Shown piece after piece: positions 51,244 to 64,000 of a DNA stretch of 64,000 nt. This stretch comes from Dromaius novaehollandiae (taxonomy: Eukaryota > Chordata > Aves > Casuariiformes > Dromaiidae): the NCBI RefSeq assembly GCF_036370855.1, contig NC_088113.1, forward strand, positions 14,218,501 through 14,282,500, written 5' to 3'. The position numbers and the translations under genes were made by a program. Position 1 is the stretch's first letter, and each line of letters begins with the position of its first letter. The notes under the pieces are model-generated. The model worked only from the letters and a program-made list of their open reading frames with translations, had not been told where the DNA came from and made no database searches.

Positions 51244-54200
51244 CCCGGCGGGGGGGTGCCTTGCCGGGGGGTTGCTTCAGTCTCGGGCTTAGCACTTTTA
51301 TGCGGGCCAGGTGAGGAGCCTGTGATATCTTCGTGGCTTTATGTTAATTGTCTTTAACTTAATTCACTAAAAATCCATTGAAAACCCTCCTTCCCTGCCC
51401 CCCCTTAGCTTCTTATTTTATTTTAAATATCTCTAAGTCTGTTCTTTTACTACTGTATGTTCCTGGTTTTAGTTGTAGGTGCTGGATATACGGCAGGGGC
51501 AGGCGGATTCTCTGTGGTGCCTTGTTTGGCATTTGCTTTTGTAAAGCATGGCCTGGGCCTGCCCTTCGTGGGGGGCTGCTACCTGCCGCTTTAATGAGCT
51601 ACCCAGGCGGCTGGAGATGAGGCTGGCGTGCTGCACCCCTCCTGTGAGCCAGCGTGGCTTGAGGGGGCCCTTGGAGCAGAGGAAGGCTTTGTGTGTATAA
51701 AATGCTCTAATTGGTGTATTTGCTTCAGGACAGGAGAGTAACTCATCAGTTCTTGGTAAAAACTAGAAATGGGTTATTACATTGGCAATTCTGAATTATT
51801 CATAGCATGAATTTTGTATTGGGATTTGTTGCAGGGGGTTTACCTGGAAGTTTTTTTGGGCTTATTATAATTAATGTTTTGTTATCTTGCTATATCCATG
51901 TTCAGTGGCTTCTGTACAGTTTTGGTAACCTCTATCTCTGTAGTTTGCTTGGAGACTGGAAAGCATTTTAAAATATTGCAGCAGGCAGCTTTAAATGGAA
52001 GATGATATACCTGGATTTGCTGGGTGTAATTCATTCTTTATGAGCTGTGTGATTCAGTGATAGATGGAGATAACTTTATTATGAGAGAACTTGCAGTAAA
52101 TTTGGTAGGATTAGCATATTCTAACCATCCTCTTCTAACTGAAGCATTCAGGTTTTTTTCTATCATAAATGAAGACTAAGATTAAACTGTGACACATCTT
52201 TACAGTAGGAGTGAAAATTTATGGACCTGTGAATAGGGCACATCTACTGAGATTAAGCTTAAACTCTGTTAAACCTTTTGACCTTCTTTTAATAAAGCTT
52301 TTTGATACCCTCCTGTGTGAGGGTGAGGAATAGTGTTCCTTGTCCTCTCATTATATGCAGATTTGACAGTTGAATGACAAAAACAGAGGAAGAAATGGAG
52401 AACCACACTGAGCTCATAGAAATGGAACAAATGTTAAATACTTCCTTTGAAAAGACGGTTTCTTTATTTAATCTCACTTATTCCAAAGGCTTGTCCTGTT
52501 AAATGCCTGAAAAAGTGAAAAGGGGGGTGGTGGTGGTGGAAATTGCTTCTGCGAAGAAGTCTAAGTGAAGTGCCAGAGAGTGGCCATGGCTGTAGACCTC
52601 ATAAAATGAGGAGCCCTGTGCTTGCCCTTAGCTCCAGGCTTGCTGTCCTGCTGGCTGTCCAGTGCTGTGGAGAAGGTCAAGAGGCAGCTTGGGTTGCCCA
52701 TGACCCAGCTGTTGCCATTTTAAATCTGGTGGTAGAGGCCTGGGGCAAAGAAGCTGAGGTCACCTGTGAAAATTTTGATGCCTTCACATGTTTGAAAATA
52801 AGTAGTTTAATTAACTGTAATGCTTTTCTCTCCTTGTAGCTCTCAACTTAGAGTATTGGTTCCCTCACTAATTACTTGGAAATAAACAGTTGAATTATGG
52901 TCACAGATTCCTTCCCGTAACTTGCATTTTCTGTAAGCTGCTGAAGATCAGAGTGCCCTTACTTACAAAATCTAAGTGAAAGTGAGTGCTTGGGTTAATT
53001 ATGATTACCCTGAGCTCTTTAAATGCAAGACAAGCTTGTGTTGATTGCTGCAGCAGTGTAACTGTCAGTCAGGATGCAGCCACAGCTATGATGTCCCCTT
53101 GCTGCTTTGGGAATTGCTTTCCCTCCTTGATGCAGGTGTGTGTGCAAGGCTGACACTGAAGCTGGCTGAGCACCTGGGGTTGCCACTGGGCTTTAGGAAG
53201 AGCTTTAATTCAGTATTACAAGGTGGCAAATGAGAACTTGGCTCTCCAGAGGAGGAGGAACTATGCAAAGTTTGTTTTTTTGGTAGCTAGACTGAGGAGG
53301 GGCATTACACCCCTGGGAGTTTGAGGTGACATGAGAAGGGAAAATATTTTTACAGACTTTACTGTGTTCTGTTGGAAACTTTCAAAGAACTTTATCCCTG
53401 TACTGTGAAAATTATAGGAAGGAGAAGCTTGCTCCAGCCTTATGTAGGACTCCTGTTTAATTGAGAAGGATTTCAATACTGTGTGTGGTGAGAGGTAAGT
53501 GGGAGTTATTAAAATACCTTCCAATATTATGGTGGCACAGCTATAATCAGTGAATTGTCTTTGTAGAGTGAATTCAGCTCCTGGGTTTTCCTCTGTAATG
53601 CTATGGTAATTGCATCACCAAGGGAACTAGGAGCAGAGCTTGCATCTACAAATTATCTCAAGAAGTGACTTTTCATAATAACTGGGGTGCAGGTGCTTGA
53701 TTTGGAAAGAAAGGGATGCAGAAAAGCACCTTGCTCAAAACCAAGCTGCACTTCTGTAAAAGAAAAATGACAGTTCTGATAGGCCCTACTTAATTGGCCC
53801 AAATTAGATTTTGAAATTATAGTTTTGTACCTGGACTATTTATGTATACTTTAAATACTAAATTTGCATATTTAATAGAGCTTCCATAGCAACACTGGTA
53901 GCACATATGTCTTCTGCAGAGCCAAATATATTCAGAAGAAAGGGTGCTGCTCTTGATTCTTTCCACCCTTACAGGGGAAAATATAAATCTCTCACCAATG
54001 ATATCTTGGTTATGTCATTAGTACTAACACAGAAGACTGTCTTCTAGAAAACTGCTGACAGTATAAATACACAACATTGTAGGCTTCCTTTAAAAATATA
54101 TATATTTATCAGCTTTGTTCCATGGGCAGTATTTCCTAGAGTGGCCACTGGGCCTGTCTTTTGGGTAAGCGGATGCTCCACCATGCTCGGTGCTTTTGCT

Positions 54201-57200
54201 TGCAGTCACCTTTGATCAGCTTGAAGTGCTTTATAACTGTATGGGAAGCACGAGAGTTCTTGTGGCTTCTGAACCTAAAATGATTTTTTGCCATTGTGAT
54301 TGTAATGTCTTGTTCTGTGATACAGAAGTGACCTTTATGGGGGGAGGGGATATATTATGGGGGATGTTTTCTGTCCCTAATAAAAAGGCTAATCCCTGTA
54401 TCCTCATTTTTTAAGGAGAGGTGTGTGTGTACTTTTTGTGAACACGCTTGGACTTTATTTTGGGCTGGATTGGTCCAACTAAGTGTTAAAATAACAAAAT
54501 GGGAACAGGAACAGATCTTTGAAATAGAGGGCTTTGTTATGTTGGTGAGCCTGACTCCCAGCTGCTGCTGTTCTCAGGTGGTTGAACTGGTGTTGACTCA
54601 GATGCTCCCCTCTGAGGTTGTCCTCATCATCCACCGAGCAAGTAGACTGTGGTGCTCTTGCCCAGGTGCTTGATTGCAGCGGTCTGACATCACCTGAAAT
54701 TGGTTGCTTTTATGAAGAGCAGGATGTGATGATTTAAGATCCCAGTGGAAGATTTTTCAGGATGAAAACCTTCCCAAAGAGCCTTAAAGGGAAAGAGGCC
54801 CTCGGGCTCTGAGCTCCCTTCCTCCCAGGGTGAGCTGTGAGCACTAGTTGCAACCAAACACTTCCATTGAGCTGCCTGTGATTAAAGGCTTAGCTTGCCG
54901 TTCCTGCACCCACACCTAAGCTCTGCTTTGCTGGAAGGCATGTTTCTGTTTGAGGACTACAGAGCAGAAGCTGCTCTAAGGATGTCTTCTCTTGCCATGG
55001 TGACAACTGTAGTTAGAAGTAAGAGCTGCAGGCTCAGAGGGATGGCAGGGGATCTCCCTGCAGCCTTTGCCTCAGGCTCTGCCAGGGCAGGATTATCCTG
55101 GGGTGAAGGCCCCGCACTGAGGTGCCATCTGTCCCCAACACAGGGCCTCAAAGACGGTGCTGTTCCCCTCAGAAGACCCTGTGGAGCTCATAGGCATCTG
55201 GGCTGTCCCTGCCTCTTGATATGTGGGAGACTGCTGAAGCAAGATGCCATGGAGTTAGCTGTCAATCCCTAGCTTTTGGTGTGCTAGTAACACTTGGCGT
55301 GTCTTATTGCATTAAGTGACACAGTACTAGTGTTGGAGGGGAAGCTTTGAACTGCAACTGCCTTAAGCTGTATCCAGCTAAAAGCAAAATAGTGCTGGTC
55401 AAACAGAAGTGCCTCGGAGAACCAGCTGAGATGTGCTGGTGTGGAGCAGAGATGTCTTGGGTTGAGCTGTGCGTGTTCAAAGCTGGGCACAGTCTTGCAG
55501 AGTCTGGTTCGACTCTGCACAATACTTCAGTGACTAGAAGCATTGGCTTCCAAACACACTCTCTCATCTCTGCCTTGCTTGGAAACTAGGTACCTTCTTC
55601 CCGTTTGGTTTGGCTGCAGTAGCCTATGTTACTGCTTTCCAGAAGGTACGAAATACCTTACTGAGCATACTTTAGGATAGTACAGGTTTGACTACACCCT
55701 TTCTCCCAGGCTTTGTCTACTATAAACACATCTGGCTGGGGTGACAGTATTTCCATTGCATCCCTGTTTCTCTTTTTGAAAGCATTGATGTCATCAATAG
55801 AAAAGGTATATCAATATTTGAACTTCATTCTGCATATGGTGATGTTTGATCTTTTGTGGTACAAGGTGGATCAAAGCTCTGCATAGGCAATATGAGGAGA
55901 CTGAGTTACTGAATAGTCTTCCAGGAAAAATCCAACAGCAAGGATAGACTACATCCCCTATGGCTTAAAATAATGTGGAGTCATCTACAGTAGTTTGAGG
56001 ACATCAGGAAGAGCATATGAGAGCACAAACTTCCCTGTGCTGAAGCAGTCCTGTCTTGCTAGTAAAGCTCTTAAACTGTTGTGGAAAACTCTCTATATCA
56101 AAGATCTGTGTCCTAACCCAGTGGTAATCTAGGCTGAAATAAGGAATAAATTATGGTTAAAAATTTGAATGTGTGTTTGCATGTTGTTTCAGTTATTCTA
56201 AAGCAAAGGAAATATACAGCAGTTGTGATGCTTTCTGCTTCAGCAAGCTTCTCTTTAACATGGAAACTACTTATGTTAGCTGGCTGACAGGTAAAATGTT
56301 ATTTTAGCTTGCATGTCTCTTGATTTCATGGCAAAGATGTAAGAATTGTAGTTTTACAACTTCAGTTCACACAGTCACCAGAGAAGTAGCCTCTCTGAGC
56401 TTACATGCACATTTTCAAAAAGGATTCAAGAAAACACTGAAGTTCATACACATTTTAAAGCACAATAGGAAATACTAAAATAACTTGCATATGAGAATTA
56501 AGATCTTTCTTCTAGAAGAAGATGAAATTTTTTTCCTTTGAAAAGCATGATTATTAAAACTGGAACCATCTAAGACAACATATGCAGTTGAATTAATATA
56601 CATAGATTACCGCCTCTGCATGGCAGAAGTATTTAAAACAAATGATCCTGGCCATTTGATGTATGGTTAGAAAAGCCTTACAAAGCATTTGTCTTTCTGG
56701 AAAATATATTACCTGTTACATGGGATGCTTACAACCCAGAAAACAATTTTAAACTAAAAATAATGTGTAGAACTTTCAAAATTGGACACTAACAGGGAGC
56801 CTGATTTATTTTATGATCTCCATGGTTTTATGAAGGTACTTCTGCATATAATCATTGGAGGTCTGGGAGTTTGCTCCACAGTTTATATTACTATCATATT
56901 GCTACAGGCTATTAAAAAATACTCATTTGGGAGGATCCATTGACTTTAATGGAGCTGTGCTAACAGTTAAATATCTGTTCCTAAGAACCCAAGTGTCTGC
57001 AAAGTCTTCACAGAGCTCTTTATCAGAGAATAAAGCACATGGAGAGGAACAATGTGGACTTTTTTTTTTTAAACTAAGTTTCTTGTACCTTTTTCTAGCA
57101 AAGGAAATGCTGCTAACAGATTTCTGCAGAATCCTCCAAGTCTCATGAGGTATTTTTCACTTTGAACTTACAGAAGAGCCTCAGCACTGTTCTTGCAGTC

Positions 57201-60105
57201 ATATCTGTTTAACAACACTTCTAATTAAATCCACAGTCTGCACAGCCTGCTCTTGGTGTTGTATGTAACTCCATCTGTTGGAGGCACCTCCTTGTTATGC
57301 AAGGAATGATCAGCCTCATCTGTCTGTTAGAAAGTGGGTCCTCCATGGAAATTTGGGCCAGATCCACAAAAGGATCTGAGCACCCAAAGCGAGGGTTACT
57401 GGATTTTAGTGGCTGAAGTTCACAAGTGTTTCTGATGCAAGTTTCCCAGGGACACGGAGATCTGCCAGTGCCCTCCAGGATGCTGACAAGCATTGGGCTC
57501 AGCATCTGGGATGTTTCTATAGTCCTGACTAGGGGCTTTTGTCCCCATATTCTGGTGGGGCCTGATTTTTGTGGAAGCAAATGTGTAGAATGGAGTTTAA
57601 CAGCTTTCACTATTTTGTTGTTGTTGTTTTTTATTATTTCTCATTATTAGTGTGGCCTTGTGTAAGTGGCAGGGGACAGCCTCCAAATAGGCACCTGAGC
57701 TTCTTGCTGCCCTTTCCAGAGGGGCTGGAAGAGAAAATCTGACTGCGAAGACCTGGCTTCTTGGAGGGAAGGGAAGGGGAAAAATCAGAAATTGTGCTTC
57801 TGAAAGGAACTGCAGGCATCTTGCTGGTCTGTGGATCGGCACGTAGCGTGGTAGAAAGGTTGCTGGGGCTGCCAGTGTTCTGAACATGTTCCCTTCATGC
57901 TGCTCCAGACCAGCTCAACCATTCATTCAAGTCCTGGTCCTAGGAAAATTATGGGGATAAAAACCAGTGGCAACTGTAAGAAGGTCTTTTATGAAAGTTG
58001 TGATGACTGGAGCTACGAAAGTAGAGTTGTTCCTCTTTAGTATTAACCTTGTTAAGGGCAGAAACTGGATCTGTGCATGTCAGACTTCTTTGCTTGATGG
58101 GGCTGACTAGCCCAAACACTCGTAATCATGTCAGTGTGAAGGAATGTGGTATATGTGGCGTCCTCCACTGCAGAACTAGGGCTCTCTTATAATACAGTAT
58201 CCTGTAAGAGAAACTTGTAATTTCCTCTGCAGTGGGGCAGAGAAAGGAGCTGACTTCATAATTTTGCTAGTTGCTTGTTTCTAGGAAATGCTTGCTTGAG
58301 TGGAGTAATGTGAGCTGTGCTAGCTGCCAGATATTTCTGGACCGTGTTTCTTTTTTTAAAAAGAAGTCAAAGGAAAAAATAGTCCTTAGGTTTCTAGACT
58401 GCTTCCTGTCTTGACTAATACTTTACCTGCAATATTGAAGAATTTTATTATTTTAAAAAGCAAAAAGAATCCCTGAAAATCAAGAGGATATTTTTTGTAT
58501 TTTTGAGTATTGCATGAAAGCTTGCATGTTGGACAGCGGCAATATGCTAGATTTAAGAGGAGAAATATAAATTCTTGGTGTAGATTGTTTCTTAGGAAGT
58601 ATACATTAATGTCTGCTGCACCCCCCTTGTTGTAGAACTAGATGTGAAAACTTCTGATTATTGCTTAATGTTTGGAAAAAACCTTATAAAATTTTCTTTA
58701 AGAAATCAAAAAGGAGAAAACAAGTTTTTAGCTCCTGTTGAAATTTATGGTTGTCAAACTAGAAAGAGTTGAAGCTTTCAAGGTCTTTTGCTGTTGATTT
58801 TAATTCTACTGAGTTCTGTAGGAACACCTTTGAGAAGATTGCTGTTGAACATTTAAAATGACGTGCACTTTTACAAGTTCTGCATAACATTGTTTCTGCA
58901 AAGCCCTGTGGGAGAAGCGATAAGATGGGGAAAGGCAATCTGCAGGACTGGAACCATATGGTTAGAGACTGGTGCTTGAATAAGCATGCCAGAAACCTAA
59001 TATGAGGATTTTAGAGTAGGAGCTGTGAAAATTGGAAACAAGAAGAATAAAGCAAGACTGGGGTGGGGTGGGAGTTGTCTGCCTATAGCTACACTTGAAG
59101 CAGTCTTTTTAACCAAACTCTAGTGTTCACTGTACAGCTGCTTTCAGTCTGGAAGTACTGAGACAGCAGAGAAAAACTGAATGTTTTCTCTGTACAAACT
59201 TCAACCTGCAAGATATTAAGCCTGTTGGATATTCATATGTTTAGAAAACTGTTTATTAAAGTGTTGGAACAAATTCACAGATATTAAGATTTCTTGGTTC
59301 ATTTCAGTGGCAGCAGGGATAAGGCTCTAGGACTTCTTAAGAGCCTCTGTCCTCAAGCTGGGAAGGGGAAGTACCAGCAAATGTCCTGCAGGACCTGCTG
59401 CAGCTCTATGTGGCTGCTGGCATTGGGTCTGTCAACCCATGGACAAGTCAATTCCAGATTTCCTCTGACACAAAGTTAATGTGACATTGAGTCTAACAAG
59501 TCAGTACCAATCTTGACAGGGTTACCTCAAGTATCGAAGCAAAGATCCTTGGTGCCAATACTGAGTTTCCAGAGTGAGCGGACAAGAGCTTTGTTGGGCA
59601 GCAGCTGTTCGGCTTGTGTTGCCCATGCGTTGGACAAGGCAGTGGCCCTTGGTGCTGTGTTCAGGCTGGGCTGAAGGGAGGCTTTGTGTATCTTTGTTTC
59701 TTTTCTTATGATATCTTAACATTGCCTTGTAAAAACAGAGCAGAGAAGTAAGGCTCTGATTTTCTTCCCATGGCCCTCCACTTTTCATACTGTTTTTTCC
59801 TATCTTTGAGTTGCATTTTGGGGCAACACCTGAGTATTTTGGGGAAATCACTCATAGTCCAAGATGTTGTGATCCAAAGCTGACTCAAAACTGAGCTGGC
59901 AAACTGAGGTTTGTGCCTTAAATAGGCAAACTTGATCTTTGGGACTGTGTGCAGGGAAGCAAGAGAGCCTAGGTTGGGTCAAGAAAACAAGCTTAAGAGC
60001 TTCTTTAATTTTTTTCTGAAAGACAGAAGGTGCAAGACTATGTAGATCGTGGTTAGGAGCCTGAAATAGCAGTTTTGATGGTGGCCTTTTAGGAGTAGGA
60101 AGAGA

Positions 60106-60123
60106 TTTTTTTTTTTTTTTTTT
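60106..60123 (+). repeat. T18-C6 homopolymer tract in intron 1
   Basis: Eighteen T residues are followed by six C residues and CAG. It resembles a polypyrimidine tract plus AG acceptor, but no Dok-like coding sequence follows it. Confidence 0.9.
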
Positions 60124-61476
60124 CCCCCCAGCATATGCTTTCCACTAAATTAGCTTCCGTGTTTTCCTTCAGGTTCTCATTGTTTTGCTTCAGAAACAGT
60201 CTGCCAAATATGGTTTCTTTCATAAAGGAGATTGCTAGTAAACAAGTGATTCTTACCAATGCTTTATCTTGTTTCAAGGGTGGAGTTCTCACTTCAAGTC
60301 CAAAGCACACCTGACTGGGCTGCCCATGTTCTTCTGCTTTTATCTCAAACAATTCCCTCATCTTCTGTCAGTCATCTTTCCCGGCTGTTCTTTCCTGCTA
60401 TTTGCTTTTTCTTTGTTAGGCAAAGGTCTGTACATCTTCTGCAGGTGGCTGCTAGCTGCTGTGCATGCAGACGAGTGTGCCAAGAACAGCTGGATGGTGG
60501 GAAACCAATTGTTACAAGGTGAAGTTCTCCCCCACCCTGGTTGATGCCTTTCCATCATCAATTTGTTATATAGTGTGAAGATAATTCTCCTGCTGGTGTG
60601 AACTGGCATTACTCCATTGAAGGTAGATCGTTGATAAATTAGTACATTTTGCAGTGTGTGTGAAAACCTTTGAAAGAGAAGTAACAGGTGTAAGGTCTGT
60701 GCCTGAGACTGACATCTTAATGTGATGTTTCTGTAGTTTTACGTATACTATGAGGGTTGATGGACTGTTCCTATTATCTTCTTGTCTGACTTTAAGTGCT
60801 GTCAGAAGCACCACTGAAGGGTTCAGGCTATTGGAATAAACAGAATTTTTCCTTTCCTTTACTGAAGATGGTGTAACTCATTTCAATTAAAAATATCAAT
60901 ACAGTAAAATCACTGGTGTTTTCCTACCTCATAACCTTAATGTAATAGATTAAGTTGTCCCTTTACTTCCTGTATAATGTTTATCTGGGAAACCATTGAT
61001 GCTGTATCATCAGCAAAAGGGAAAAGCTATTCTTAATGGTCCGACTAATGCATTGACTCCAGCGAAGATGCGTGTTAACTGATTGTGCTGAATTTCCTGC
61101 GCACGGGTGAGTGGTGTGCTCCTGGCACAGCGCTCACATGGTAGAATGCAAGTGGTTATTCTGGTTAATGAAGTAGTACAAATTAAGAGGACAATGTTGT
61201 GCTTAGCTTTCATAGATGCTTTCTAGGCAGCAGTTCTACCTTGCTGAGGCTGGAGTCTGCCTAAATCTGAACGAACTCTTAAACACTTTCTTTAACTTCT
61301 ACACAGAAGTGACACAAGAAACTATAGAAGCTGGATTTGCCCATTTGGAGTAATGTGAAGTCTGAGCAAATGCAAGAGGACTGGAAGAGCAGATGGGAAG
61401 TTATGTACCAGGGAAATATTGGTTCTGGAATCCTTTATTTTGATTTGTTTCTCTTAGGATGTAATTAAGAGTAAAC

Positions 61477-61492
61477 AAAAAAAAAAAAAAAA
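61477..61492 (+). repeat. A16 homopolymer in intron 1
   Basis: Sixteen A residues follow GTAAAC. No recognisable retroposon precedes it and no target-site duplication was seen. Confidence 0.9.
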
Positions 61493-61898
61493 TGCTGGCC
61501 TCAGGTGCACCTTTACTGGAAATCTTAGTGTCTAGTCATTCTGCTTTTCAAATCATTGCAGAGAAAAACTTGTGTGCAAGTTTCAGTTTATGCTGTCTAA
61601 AAGCCTGGCATTATACTCTGAATGTGCTCTGACTGGAGAGAAGCAAGATGCTTTTAAGAGGAGACACTTTTCATCTGGTCAGTAGCTTTAAACATCCTGG
61701 CAGGGCAGCTGAGCTGTTACATGTGGGTTCATCGGTTTGTACGCAGGATCAAGTCCATCTACTGACGGCAGGCCCATGGGTTCATGGCTGTGACTCAAAT
61801 CCTTTTGTGCACCAGCCTTCAGTAATTCGGCGTACATTTGAGATCATCGCTCTGAAGTCAGTGCACTGTAGTGCTTGAAATGGGAAATGCACTTTAAT

Positions 61899-61922
61899 TG
61901 CTGCGGGCTCTTTCCCGCAGCA
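61899..61922. other. GC-rich hairpin in intron 1
   Basis: TGCTGCGGG and CCCGCAGCA form a perfect nine-base stem around the loop CTCTTT, standing out in AT-rich intron. It is too short for a microRNA precursor by itself and no longer stem was found around it. Confidence 0.8.
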
Positions 61923-62963
61923 GCTTTGAACAGAGCATCAGTCTATCTAGCAGTCTAGGCCAAATGATTTCAATTATTTGCTGCAATCCTGTAAGGTAAT
62001 GCCGAAGTGCTTGTTACTATGATTTAATGGGCTGTAATTCTGTCACTTTTAGCAGAACACTTTGTATTTTGTTAAAGTCCAACTTGCAGTGATTCACTTG
62101 GTAGCAGTATTTGCTGTTTCATACAAATTTATTTTAATTTTAAAACTGATCCAGCTTCCAAAGGGGTTGGGGGAACAACCCATGGCTTGCTGCATAGTTG
62201 TAACATCAGGAAAGTGTGGAAGGAATAAGATAGGTTGACCTTGTGTTGGGACAATAGGATGGATTAACAGATACCTTGAGACTTAATTCGAGGTGTGTGG
62301 AGTGTGTGTGTATTTGTGTATGGGGAATGGGAGGTAGTGTAGATTATATTAAGGGACACCTGTGGTGCTTTCTGTTGAAGCTTGCAGTTAAACTAGTTGG
62401 TGAATGACATCAGACCAAAAAATGGACTGTCATCTCAGTTATTGTACAGTGCTTGTCATCCTTGGCTCTCCAAGCAACACACAGGGCACAATAAGTGTCA
62501 TTAACTCAACTTTTCAGGTGGACAAGTGATGACAGGTTCAGCTGAATAGCTTAGGTTATACACTGAAGACTAAGAAATTAAAGCCCTTCTCCCATTTCTG
62601 GCTTTGGGCTGCTGACAGCTTGGGGTGATCTGCAGAGATGGAGGCCAGAGTCACATATACTTCCTGCCTCTCTCATCTCAACTTACTTAGTCTTGAAATT
62701 GTAAGTCCAGCTCTGAAATACAACTCTTACAAATGATTGTATGCTGTAGGAGGCTGAAACAAAGCCTGTTTCTCAAAGCCTGAACAAGCACAGCTCATCT
62801 CCACGTGCAGAGCGAGGCTGCCCGTGCCTTCCAGACATGGCACTCGGGAGACATCCCTGTTCCAGCTGCTTTAACCGGGGAGCTTATGCTCTTACCATAG
62901 TTGCAAGTTCCTGTTATTAAGGGTTAGTGCATATGTGGTCTGCAGTCTTTTTGCATTTCATGT

Positions 62964-62997
62964 GCTAATTAGCCTGTTCCATGAACTGCTAATGAGC
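62964..62997. promoter_or_regulatory. Paired homeodomain-type sites
   Basis: The palindrome GCTAATTAGC is followed 24 bases later by GCTAATGAGC, differing at one base. Both carry TAAT homeodomain cores. The flanking 100 bases (to a further CATAATTAGAG) look like a conserved non-coding element, but this was not tested. Confidence 0.3.
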
Positions 62998-64000
62998 TGT
63001 ATCTTTGCCATTTTCCCCCTAGTTCCCACATAATTAGAGTAACCAAGTCAGATATTGAGTGACCAAAAAGCCCAGCCCCCAAACCATGAACCATAATGGG
63101 CACTTCAAGTTAGGCAGCAGCTACCCAATCCAGGACAGCACTGAACTGGGTTAATTCACCAGCCCAGTCTAATGGCCTGACCCAGCAGAGCAGTGTGTCT
63201 GATGGGGCTCTGCAGAGCTCGGAGCCAGCCTGAATCGCCTGCGGAGGGTCAGCGTTTAGTCTGCATGGAAGCCTTTACTTTTTCCCCTCCCTTTAGTAGC
63301 TAAAGTCCTAGACTGATTTCTCGCCTATCCAGTTTCATGCCTAGAATTAACTGTGCTCATATATAAAGCTTAGCAGATGTTCAAGGCACCAAATTGGATG
63401 CTTAGCTCCACTCTGACTTTTTTAAACTGTCGCTAACAAGTGAGGACTTCTACTGTAAATGCTTCTTGGCACTGAGAGGCACTTTGCTCTAATGGCCTAA
63501 CACAGCCCAGAATGATGGCCTTTTCTGTGCCTGATGAAAAACTATTACTTTGAAGGCTGTAAGCCCATAAAGAAGGGTCTGAAAGTAGGAGGATATTTGA
63601 GGTAATTATCTCTGTCTAAAGATACTGCATCCAACTAATGACTTCTGCAGGAGAATGGATTGGAAGTTGAAGTCTTGCTTTTAATTTTTTTCAGGTCCTG
63701 AAATGCTAGACAGGCACTAGAGAAATTGAAAAATGGAGTCAGGTTCTATATTGCCTTCCATCATGTCAAGCAGCATTGCTGCTTATGCCTTACATCTACT
63801 GTGTAGTTTGTTGCACATTATGCAGCTTGTTTATACATTAATTTATTAACAGGTCTCCTGTAACTCCTTGTATGTAAGGAATGCTTGCCAAAAGCCACCA
63901 TGCACTGAGTAGAAAAGGAAAAGAATTAACGACTCCCTTGCTGCATGCTTAGGGTACTCAGTGGGGTGGGCGAATCCTAAATCCCAGTTCTCTCTTCCTA

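Larger units (their letters stand above)
50160..51280. promoter_or_regulatory. DOK6: CpG island over the DOK6 promoter and exon 1
   Basis: GC content and CpG frequency rise sharply against an AT-rich background, beginning near 50.16 kb, peaking between 50.46 and 51.28 kb and dropping back to AT-rich sequence by 51.3 kb. The island contains the TATA-like box, GC boxes, first coding exon and splice donor, so it is most simply the DOK6 promoter island. Boundaries were judged by eye. The long open frames on both strands here (up to 167 codons) are a consequence of GC richness and few stop codons, not evidence of further genes. Confidence 0.88.
50740..64000 (+). other. DOK6: DOK6 intron 1 (5' part)
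   Basis: No sequence resembling the next Dok exon (which should begin with a motif like IYQRCWLVFKK) was seen to the right edge, so all of this is taken as the beginning of a long first intron, a known property of DOK5 and DOK6. The first 550 bases are still CpG island. The rest is AT-rich with poly-T and poly-A tracts near 60.1 and 61.5 kb, a GC-rich hairpin at 61.9 kb and a homeodomain-motif-rich stretch at 62.9-63.1 kb. Open frames here (for example 54,895-55,272 and the reverse-strand one at 57,221-57,610) have no recognisable protein similarity and are treated as chance. Confidence 0.75.

Noticed and set aside
50789-51292. Overlapping open frames of 136-167 codons on both strands after exon 1
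   Set aside because: They start beyond the splice donor, in GC-rich intron, and include translated (GGA)n as poly-Glu or poly-Ser/Leu; typical GC artefacts.
57221-57610. 129-codon minus-strand open frame; the + strand contains GGGCCAGATCCACAAAAGGA
   Set aside because: The DNA faintly recalls a common sauropsid interspersed repeat (GGCCAGATCC...), but the match is too short to call, and the peptide has no recognisable domain.
60106-60131. T18-C6-AG as the acceptor of DOK6 exon 2
   Set aside because: The following sequence does not encode the expected IYQRCWLVF-like residues in any frame.
63128-63150. Possible REST/NRSF site near CCAGGACAGCACTGAAC
   Set aside because: Only the right half resembles the 21-base REST motif; the left half does not fit.
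1-64000. CRISPR arrays, operons, phage, insertion sequences or endogenous retroviral genes
   Set aside because: No regularly spaced repeats, no bacterial-type gene packing, and no gag-, pol- or reverse-transcriptase-like open frames were seen on either strand.

Overview
The window looks like non-repetitive, AT-rich vertebrate chromosomal DNA, most likely from a bird or another sauropsid. This rests on four observations: a spliced vertebrate signalling gene with a CpG-island promoter; no recognisable Alu, B1 or L1 of the kind a mammalian window this long would carry; only a few decayed MIR-like SINE fossils; and no long open reading frame outside GC-rich patches. There is no sign of bacterial, phage or plasmid content: no operons, CRISPR arrays or insertion sequences. 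I recognised no tRNA or rRNA gene.

One gene can be identified with good support. At about 50.67 kb on the + strand, inside a CpG island of roughly 1.1 kb, a 66-base coding exon encodes the N-terminus of a Dok-family adaptor (MASNFNDIVKQGYV..., ending RSRRLG). It is closest to DOK6 and ends at a clean GGG|GTGAGT splice donor. A TATA-like box, GC boxes and G-quadruplex-type G runs lie just upstream. Everything from 50,734 to the right edge is the start of intron 1; no second exon was found.

Positions 1 to about 50,150 lie upstream of the gene and appear intergenic. From 1 to about 28.9 kb there are mostly homopolymer tracts, MIR-like fossils and small tandem or inverted repeats. From about 29 to 50 kb there are several short, isolated CpG-rich patches, palindromic POU/homeodomain-type motifs (including an exact ATGCATATGCAT MORE-type site and a double octamer) and stretches that read like conserved non-coding elements. 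One short splice-flanked segment at 35.9 kb could be an unannotated exon, but this is unproven.

I found no convincing new biological system. The most checkable leads are the palindromic POU-type sites at 32.46, 32.66 and 38.09 kb, the candidate microexon at 35.90 kb, the AT-rich hairpin at 24.74 kb and the string of orphan CpG patches upstream of DOK6.
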